From assembly GCA_018969295.1 (NCBI GenBank), contig JAGWYN010000089.1:1-7638 (forward strand): a stretch of DNA of 7,638 nt. Direction: 5' to 3'. This document shows, in pieces, positions 1 through 5,565 of the stretch. The notes under the pieces are model-generated. The model was not told the origin of the DNA, made no database searches, and saw only the letters and a program-made list of their open reading frames with translations. The position numbers and the translations under genes were made by a program. Source of the DNA: Chloroflexota bacterium (GTDB lineage: Bacteria; Chloroflexota; Anaerolineae; Caldilineales; Caldilineaceae). How positions within the stretch are numbered: the first letter of the stretch is position 1; each line of letters opens with the position of its first letter.

Positions 1-708
1 TGCGGGTAGGGCCAGTTCCTGGGCAGAACCCTGCTCGCCATAACGCTGCAGTCGCGCCACATAGCGGGCATCAGGGCGCAGGGCGATCTGGCGCTCCTCG
101 CCCGGGTGGAGCAGCTCTGCCCGCAGCCGGGTCGCCTGTGTCTGTACGTCCTCGTCCTGGCTCAGGTCGATGCAGCGCGGCTGGAGCTCTGGATGTTCCA
201 GCACTATCACCTTGCCCAGCCCCCACAGAGCAGACTGAAGCACCCCGGAGAGGGGTTCGGCAGGTCCGACCGGCTGGCTGTCGCGCGTGACCAGCCAGAA
301 GCCTGTCGGCTCGACCTGGGCCTGCAGCAGCGCCTGCGCCAGCTGCAGCGCCGAGGCAACTGCCGGCTCCGCAGCTGCGACGAGATCGAGGGGAGTTTTT
401 TCGTCCAGATCTGCTCTCTGGCGCAGCGCCGCAGGGAGCGCTGGGGTGTCCAGACTCCACAGATGCACGACGCCGTGCAGACGGGGGAGCCGCGCTGTGC
501 CGGTGCGACCTGCAGGCTGCCAGCTGCTGGCGAGCAGCTGCTGCCACTCCTGGGCAGGTGCGGACGGCTCCAGAGAGAGCGCACCCTCCGGCGGTGGAGC
601 AGAGTGTGCGGCATAGACCAGCTGCACAAGGTCACCCTGCTGGCGCAGCTGGCTGGCCAGGGCCGCCCCGACCCCCTGCCTGTCTGCCAGAATCAGCCAG
701 CTCTGCTC
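1..708 (-). other. Ketoreductase structural half, cut by window edge (downstream PKS)
   Basis: From about residue 1620, WLILADRQGVGAALASQL, VVHLWSLDTPA and LWGLGKVIVLEHPELQ parallel the structural KR half of the upstream gene. The visible part ends at RYVARLQR plus about a dozen linker residues. Either the catalytic KR or an inserted enoylreductase comes next, outside the window. Confidence 0.9.
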
Positions 709-3700
709 TGGGAGTCTGGAAGGCAGGGAATCCGCCTGTGCCACGATGACGGCCTGGCCAGCCTGCTCCAACACGGCAACGTCGACAAAGCCGTGGGCAG
801 ACAACTGCTGCCGCCAGCCCTCTGCGCTCAGCAGCGGGTGTCCCTGGCGCTCGTCGGCGTAGCGCCACCAGCCGTCGGTCAGCCCAAAGGTCAGATCCAG
901 CCAGCGGCGGCGCTCGGTCGCTTCCAGCAGCACCAGCTGTCCGCCCGGCTGCAGCAGCTGGCGCACATGTGCCAGTGTCTGTCCCAGGTCGCGCGTGGCG
1001 TGCAGCACGTTGGCAGCAACCACCAGATCTGCCTGGTATGGCTGGAAGCCCTGAGATACAGGTTCTTGTTCGATGTTCAGCGGCTGGTAGTGGACGAAGG
1101 GAAAGGCGCTGAAGCGTTCCTGGGCCTTGTTCAGGAAGGTGGGACCGATATCGGTGAAGATGTACTCGACCCGATCGGCGGGCAGCAGGGGCAGCAGTCC
1201 AGCTGTGGTGCCGCCGGTGCCCGCTCCGATCTCGAGGATGCGCAGCCCACGTCCGGCCGGCAGATGTGCGCAGGCACTGCTCACTACCGCCTGCACCAGC
1301 CCATTCAACATGCGTGCTGTAGGCGTGTCGCTGTAGAGCTGAGCGGCCTCTGTGGCATCGCCCCCTGGGAAAATGAGTTCGAGCGGCTCCTGAGCGCCGC
1401 GCAGCACATCGTGCAGGTGAGCAGCACAGCGTCCCAGCAGGCGCAGTTCCGGTCTCTCGCCATGCTCCATCTGGAGAGCAGCCAGGAGTTCGGCCGGCTC
1501 TGTGGTTTCGGGCGTGCGCAGAACCTGCCAGCCAGCTGGCACAGGCTGCAGAATGGCAGCTTCGACAAGCATCTCCAGGAGCCGTTCCAGCAGCCGGCGG
1601 TAGGTTGGCAGCAGACTGAGCTTGCTGGCAACGTGCTCGCTGCGCCAGAGCGCGCCTGGCACCAGCTGCACACCGGCTTTGCACAAGGCAGCCAGCACGG
1701 AAACCAGGCTCACCTCCTCCAGCGCAGCATGCAGCGCAGCATCTCGGCTGCGTTCTGCGTCGGACACCTGTGCCAGTGCATGGGACCGCCACGCCGCAGC
1801 CTGTTGGTCGGGGAGCGGCAAAAACTCGGGGGTCAGGCCGAAGTAGGGACGCTGCTGCCAGTCGACCGTGTAGAGCCATTCCTGCCACGCGGCACGGCCA
1901 CGGATGGCGGCAGCAGACGCGACACGCATCTGGAACCCTGTGATCTGGGCCACCGTGCTGCCCGCTGCATCCAGCAGCACGAGGTCGTAGCGGTCGGGCG
2001 CACGCTGGACGACATGGCACCACCACTCCCCCGCCGTAGCTGCACGCTGCACGGCCACAGATTCCAGTGCAAAGGGAAGCAGGGTCCCGCCGGACGCGCT
2101 GAGCAGCACTGCCGCCTGGAAGCAGCCATCCAGCAGACCGGGGTGGAGCAGGTAGCCCTGCAGACTCTCCACAGCAGGCGGCTGTACCAGCCGAACCAGC
2201 AATTCCGGCGCCGTAGACGCACTCCGCCACGCTGCCCCCAGCCAACGGAAGCTGGGACCGTGCGCAATCTGTGCGGCTTCCAGGCCCGTATAGAAAGAGG
2301 GCAGGTCCATCGGCCGGCTGCAGCGCCGCTGTAGTGCGGCCAGGCTGGCTGACGGCTCTGTTGGGGGCGTCCAGGGCACTGCCCGCCCACTCGCATGGGT
2401 GGCGGTCTTTTCGGGCAGCGCGGCTGTCTCTGAACTGGCCGGCAGCAGGCTGACCAGCTGGAAGGTATGTGCTGCCTGCTCAGCCTTGAAAAGCGCCTGC
2501 ACGCTGCGCGACTGGCCCTCCGACAGCACCAGCGGCTGGGGCAGGATGACATCTTCCAGCTTCAGCGCCGTCCCCTCCCCCAGACAGAGCTGGGCCGCGT
2601 GCAGTGCCAGTGCAATCTGGCCGGCTCCCGGAGAAACGACCTCCCCATAGACCCTGTGGTCGGCCAGGAAGGGCAGGGTCTCTACGCTGAACTCGGTCTC
2701 GAAAAGCACGGTCTGCAAGGCAGGCAGAGGGGTCATCTGGTCGATGAGCGGGCGCAGCGACGCAGCAGCCCGTCTGGATGGGCGGCTCTGCACCCAGTAG
2801 CGCTGGCGTTGGAAGGGATAGGTAGGCAGCGCCACCTTGCGCCGGCTGTACCCGCGGTCGAAGCCTTCCCAGTCGATGGTGCTTCCCCGCACATAAAGCT
2901 CACCCAGGCTGCTCAGCAGCTGCTGCCAGTCACTTTGGCCAGGGCGAAGCGAGGGCAAAAAAGCCGTTCCCCCTGTCCCCTGATCACTGTTCCCCACTGC
3001 CTCCTGACCACTGGCCACTGACCACTGGCCACTGTCCCCCCCTGCCATGCCCAGCAGCGTCGCCTGGGGTCCTACTTCCAGAAAAATGTCCGTGCCGGCT
3101 GCATGCAGCGTCGCAACTCCTTGCGCAAACTGCACCGTGTTGCGCAGGTGCGCACGCCAGTAGCTGGGCTGGGTCAGCTCCTCGGTAACCCACATCCCTG
3201 TCATGCTGGAGACGACAGGCAGCCTCGGCGCAGCCAGCGGGGTCGCGCGCACCGCTTCCTCGAATTCATCCAGCACTGGGTCGAGCATGGGGGAGTGTGC
3301 TGCCACAGGAATCGCAAGCCGCCGGGTTTTGAAGCCAGCGCCCTGCAGAGCCTGCGTGATGGCAGCCACCGAGACACGTGCCCCCGAGACCACCACGCTG
3401 AGCGGGCCGTTGACGACACCGATTGTGGCGTCCGGGTAAGGTTCGACAAAGGGCGCCACAGCTCGGGCCGAAGCCATCACGGCCACCATCTCGCCCTCTG
3501 TCCGTTCCATCAACTGTCCGCGCCGGGTCACCAGGCGCAGACCATCCTCCAGACCGAGAACGCCTGCCACGTAGGCTGCGGCAAAGTCGCCCAGGCTGTG
3601 TCCGAGCACGGCATCAGGTGTAATCCCCCATCCCCGCCAGAGCTCCGCCAGCGCACATTCCAGCGCGTAGTTGGCTGCCTGTCCGCAAGGGTGGGAATTC

Positions 3701-5565
3701 ATCAGGTCGTGGGTCTGGCTGGAGGCTGTCTCGGTGTCTGGCGTCGGATAGAGCAGATCCACCAGGGAACGGCCGTAACATGCCTGGAAGGCCTGGTCGC
3801 AGCGGTCGAGGATGGCGCGGAACACGGGCTGGGTCTCGTAGAGCTCCCGCCCCATGCCACTGTACTGTGCACCCTGCCCGGTGAAGAGGAAGGCAATCTG
3901 CGGGGTCTCTTGCTGCGCCGCCACAACACCTCGCTGTATCCCCTTTTCACCCGTGCCGGCTGCGACCAGTTTTTCACCCAGTTCAGCGACCGACCCTGCC
4001 ACCACGCTCACTCGGTGGCTGAAGTGGCTGCGCCCCACATGGCTCGTGTAGGTCAGATCCCCCAGATCGAGATCGGAGTGTGTCGCCAGAAAGTCGCTGT
4101 AGCTGCGTATGTACGCTGCCAGCGCAGCATCGTCGCGCGCAGAAAGGGTGAGGAGTTGGAGGGGGCGTTCAGCTGGCTGGTCTGGTTCAGGCTGGCCATG
4201 CAGCGCAGCAGGCGCCTCCTCGACCACAACATGCGCGTTGGAGCCGCCCAGCCCAAACGAACTGATCCCGGCGATCTTGCGTCCCACCGGCCACACCCGT
4301 TTCTCGGCCACCACACGCACAGCGCTCTTCTCCCAGTCGATGTAGGGGTTGGGTTGGCGGAAATGCAGGCTGCTGGGGAGCTCCCCGTGCTGCATCGACA
4401 GGATCACCTTGATCAGCCCGGCAATCCCAGCTGCCTCTTCCAGATGTCCGATGTTCGATTTGACCGACCCGACCCACAGCGGGCCTTCGCGGCGCTCGAA
4501 GACACTGTCCAGCGCCCGCACCTCGATCGGGTCGCCCAGCACAGTGCCTGTGCCGTGCGCCTCCACATAGGCGACTTCGTGGGCTGTCACTTTGCCGGCG
4601 GTCAATGCCTGCCGGATCAACGCTGCCTGTGCAGTCGCACTGGGTACAGTCAGCCCGCTGCTGGGCCCGTCGTGGTTGGTCGCACTCCCGCGGATCAACG
4701 CCAGGATCGGGTCCCCGTCGGCCTGGGCGTCGGAAAGCCGTTTCAGCACAACCATCCCACAGCCCTCCCCGCGGCCAAAGCCATTGGCGGAAGCGTCGAA
4801 CGGCTTGCTGCGCCCGTCGGGGGAGAGCGCCAGCATCTGCGACAGGGTAATCCCGCCCTGCTCTGACAGCAGCAGGTGCACCCCTCCAGCCAGCGCCAGA
4901 TCGCTGCTGCGGGCGCGCAGGCTCTCGCAGGCCAGATGCACGCCGATCAGCGAGGCGGAGCAGGCCGTGTCGATCACCAGGCTCGGCCCCTGCAGCCCTA
5001 GCACATAGGAGAGCCGTCCGACACCGAAGATGACGCTGTTGCCAAAGGTCACATGGGCCTCGCTGCGTTCCAGCTCACCCATCAGCCTCAGATAATCGCT
5101 GGCTGAAATGCCGGTAAAGACTCCCGTCCGGCTGCCTTGGAGCATTGCAGGCGCCTGTCCGGCCCGTTCCAGCGCTTCCCAGCTCACCTCCAGCAGCAGC
5201 CGGTGCTGCGGGTCCATGCGCTGCGCTTCACGCGGGGAGATGCCGAAAAAGGCTGGGTCAAAGCGGTCGACCTCCGCCAACAGCGCAGCATCTCGCTGGT
5301 AGCTCTTACCCGGTGTGCCTGGCACGGGATCGTAGCTCTGCTCTACACTCCACCGTGCAGGTGGCACCGGACGGACCCGATCCTCGCCGTTTGCCAGCAG
5401 CGTCCAGAATTCCTCCGGGGTTTCTGCGCCGGGAAAGCGGCACGCCATACCGATTACGGCAATAGGCTCGGTTGCCTTGCGTTTGTACTGTTCCAACTGC
5501 GTGCCGGCTTCATTCAGCGCGCGCCTCATCCGGTCAATCAGCTCAGGTGCTGTACGTTCCACCAT
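1..5565 (-). CDS. Modular type I polyketide synthase, N-terminal part (docking-KS-AT-DH-cMT-KR...); 3' end outside window
   Basis: This gene is open for 1855 codons from ATG 5565-5563 to base 1, with no stop seen. It encodes one PKS extension module: a docking helix (1-32), KS (33-456; Cys202, His337, His374), AT (about 557-842; Ser657 in GHSLG, His757), DH (about 935-1222; His970, Asp1146), cMT (about 1236-1605; SAM motif near 1444-1452) and the structural half of a KR (about 1620 onward). The catalytic KR, any ER and the ACP lie beyond the left edge. All essential residues in the visible domains are present. The expected reaction is condensation with malonyl units, SAM-dependent alpha-methylation, ketoreduction and dehydration. 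The start is supported by AAAGGA seven bases upstream and by its position about 33 residues before the KS opening motif. The gene overlaps its upstream partner by 23 bp and is probably translationally coupled to it. Residues 843-867 are encoded by a low-complexity repeat insertion. The assignment is secure; the product is not recognised. Confidence 0.97.
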   Translation of the reverse strand, partial: MVERTAPELIDRMRRALNEAGTQLEQYKRKATEPIAVIGMACRFPGAETPEEFWTLLANGEDRVRPVPPARWSVEQSYDPVPGTPGKSYQRDAALLAEVDRFDPAFFGISPREAQRMDPQHRLLLEVSWEALERAGQAPAMLQGSRTGVFTGISASDYLRLMGELERSEAHVTFGNSVIFGVGRLSYVLGLQGPSLVIDTACSASLIGVHLACESLRARSSDLALAGGVHLLLSEQGGITLSQMLALSPDGRSKPFDASANGFGRGEGCGMVVLKRLSDAQADGDPILALIRGSATNHDGPSSGLTVPSATAQAALIRQALTAGKVTAHEVAYVEAHGTGTVLGDPIEVRALDSVFERREGPLWVGSVKSNIGHLEEAAGIAGLIKVILSMQHGELPSSLHFRQPNPYIDWEKSAVRVVAEKRVWPVGRKIAGISSFGLGGSNAHVVVEEAPAALHGQPEPDQPAERPLQLLTLSARDDAALAAYIRSYSDFLATHSDLDLGDLTYTSHVGRSHFSHRVSVVAGSVAELGEKLVAAGTGEKGIQRGVVAAQQETPQIAFLFTGQGAQYSGMGRELYETQPVFRAILDRCDQAFQACYGRSLVDLLYPTPDTETASSQTHDLMNSHPCGQAANYALECALAELWRGWGITPDAVLGHSLGDFAAAYVAGVLGLEDGLRLVTRRGQLMERTEGEMVAVMASARAVAPFVEPYPDATIGVVNGPLSVVVSGARVSVAAITQALQGAGFKTRRLAIPVAAHSPMLDPVLDEFEEAVRATPLAAPRLPVVSSMTGMWVTEELTQPSYWRAHLRNTVQFAQGVATLHAAGTDIFLEVGPQATLLGMAGGDSGQWSVASGQEAVGNSDQGTGGTAFLPSLRPGQSDWQQLLSSLGELYVRGSTIDWEGFDRGYSRRKVALPTYPFQRQRYWVQSRPSRRAAASLRPLIDQMTPLPALQTVLFETEFSVETLPFLADHRVYGEVVSPGAGQIALALHAAQLCLGEGTALKLEDVILPQPLVLSEGQSRSVQALFKAEQAAHTFQLVSLLPASSETAALPEKTATHASGRAVPWTPPTEPSASLAALQRRCSRPMDLPSFYTGLEAAQIAHGPSFRWLGAAWRSASTAPELLVRLVQPPAVESLQGYLLHPGLLDGCFQAAVLLSASGGTLLPFALESVAVQRAATAGEWWCHVVQRAPDRYDLVLLDAAGSTVAQITGFQMRVASAAAIRGRAAWQEWLYTVDWQQRPYFGLTPEFLPLPDQQAAAWRSHALAQVSDAERSRDAALHAALEEVSLVSVLAALCKAGVQLVPGALWRSEHVASKLSLLPTYRRLLERLLEMLVEAAILQPVPAGWQVLRTPETTEPAELLAALQMEHGERPELRLLGRCAAHLHDVLRGAQEPLELIFPGGDATEAAQLYSDTPTARMLNGLVQAVVSSACAHLPAGRGLRILEIGAGTGGTTAGLLPLLPADRVEYIFTDIGPTFLNKAQERFSAFPFVHYQPLNIEQEPVSQGFQPYQADLVVAANVLHATRDLGQTLAHVRQLLQPGGQLVLLEATERRRWLDLTFGLTDGWWRYADERQGHPLLSAEGWRQQLSAHGFVDVAVLEQAGQAVIVAQADSLPSRLPEQSWLILADRQGVGAALASQLRQQGDLVQLVYAAHSAPPPEGALSLEPSAPAQEWQQLLASSWQPAGRTGTARLPRLHGVVHLWSLDTPALPAALRQRADLDEKTPLDLVAAAEPAVASALQLAQALLQAQVEPTGFWLVTRDSQPVGPAEPLSGVLQSALWGLGKVIVLEHPELQPRCIDLSQDEDVQTQATRLRAELLHPGEERQIALRPDARYVARLQRYGEQGSAQELALPA
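641..881. repeat. Inter-module direct repeat, copy 1 (downstream PKS cMT/KR junction)
   Basis: This stretch matches 7398-7638 at a constant offset of 6757 bp without indels. Bases 732-881 agree at 147 of 150 positions and 641-699 at 57 of 59. The 32 bases between them (700-731) are unrelated. The repeat encodes the end of the cMT and the first strand of the KR. Confidence 0.92.
751..1860 (-). other. C-methyltransferase domain (downstream PKS)
   Basis: This SAM-dependent domain lies between DH and KR. The helical N-terminal lid region includes KLSLLPTYRRLLERL. SAM motif I is ILEIGAGTGGTT (near 1443-1454), followed by the acidic strand end YIFTDIG. The motif NVLHAT contains His1522, and Glu1548 follows 26 residues later. 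A His-Glu pair is the catalytic dyad proposed for PKS C-methyltransferases. All elements are intact, so alpha-carbon methylation is predicted. Confidence 0.94.
1900..2763 (-). other. Dehydratase domain (downstream PKS)
   Basis: The double-hotdog domain follows the post-AT motif LPTYPFQRQRYW (913-924). Catalytic His970 lies in HRVYGEVVSPG, fitting HxxxGxxxxP, and Asp1146 lies in LLDGCFQAA, fitting the DxxxQ motif. Both catalytic residues are present, so it should remove water from the beta-hydroxy intermediate to give an enoyl thioester. Confidence 0.93.
2974..3039. repeat. Heptanucleotide tandem repeat array inside the PKS coding sequence
   Basis: On the plus strand the segment parses into nine seven-base units starting with TG, with one extra triplet (CAC, 2995-2997): TGTCCCC, TGATCAC, TGTTCCC, then TGCCTCC, TGACCAC, TGGCCAC, TGACCAC, TGGCCAC, TGTCCCC. 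The core is two exact copies of the 14-mer TGACCACTGGCCAC. The total of 66 bp is 22 codons, so the PKS frame is kept. The encoded Gly/Ser/Gln-rich stretch sits in the linker between AT and DH. Similar short heptameric repeats are known between genes in filamentous cyanobacteria; that relation is a suggestion from form only. Confidence 0.8.
3040..3897 (-). other. Acyltransferase domain (downstream PKS), probably malonyl-specific
   Basis: The domain begins near QIAFLFTGQGAQYSGMG. Nucleophile Ser657 is in GHSLGDFAAAY and His757 is in PVAAHSPML. It ends at EVGPQATLLGMAG. Leu after the active Ser (GHSLG, not GHSQG) and the presence of a cMT in the same module favour malonyl-CoA. The four-residue selectivity position reads VAAH, which is neither the classic malonyl HAFH nor the methylmalonyl YASH, so specificity is inferred, not read directly. 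Confidence 0.93.
4198..5469 (-). other. Ketosynthase domain (downstream PKS)
   Basis: The domain opens with PIAVIGMACRFPG. Active-site Cys202 is in DTACSASL (codon 4962-4960), His337 in VEAHGTGT (codon 4557-4555) and His374 in NIGHLEEAAG (codon 4446-4444). It ends near SSFGLGGSNAHVVVEE. The full Cys-His-His triad predicts an active decarboxylating condensation, in contrast to the Gln-type loading KS or non-elongating KS variants. Confidence 0.98.
5470..5565 (-). other. N-terminal docking helix (downstream PKS)
   Basis: Residues 1-32 before the KS form a charged helix (APELIDRMRRALNEAG, then QLEQYKRK) that could make a coiled coil. Such a leader on a KS marks a protein that receives its chain from a separate polypeptide, fitting the acidic helical tail of the overlapping upstream gene. 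It is basic toward its end, complementary to that acidic partner. The pairing is inferred. Confidence 0.7.
5543..5565 (-). other. Gene overlap (ATG to TGA, 23 bp)
   Basis: The downstream ATG (5565-5563) lies 20 bases before the upstream TGA (5545-5543), in a different frame. Such an overlap supports transcription on one mRNA and translational coupling of two interacting subunits. Confidence 0.93.

Noticed and set aside
632..2245. Minus-strand open frame of 537 codons over the DH-cMT region
   Set aside because: It is out of phase with the PKS frame. The DH and cMT motifs (His970, Asp1146, LEIGAGTGG) all read in the phase that starts at 5565, and this frame has only Ala/Arg/Gly/Cys-rich sequence.
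106..2334. Long plus-strand open frame of 742 codons
   Set aside because: It is antisense to the DH-cMT-KR part of the PKS, has no recognisable domain, and its Gln/Arg/His-rich composition is that of a complement-strand shadow in GC-rich coding DNA.
2965..3039. Frameshift or mobile element insertion in the PKS at the repeat array
   Set aside because: Reading through the array keeps the phase (AT motifs before it and DH motifs after it are in the same frame), and there are no terminal inverted repeats or transposase sequence.
2974..3039. CRISPR array
   Set aside because: The units are seven bases long and directly abutting, with no spacers and no cas genes.
3103..4866. Long plus-strand open frame of 587 codons
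   Set aside because: It lies antisense to the KS and AT domains, whose catalytic motifs are intact on the minus strand; no ribosome binding site or domain was seen.
5543..5565. The two PKS genes as one gene split by a sequencing frameshift
   Set aside because: The junction has a good ribosome binding site, an ATG, and docking-type helices on both sides rather than a continuous ACP-KS linker, which fits two separate proteins.
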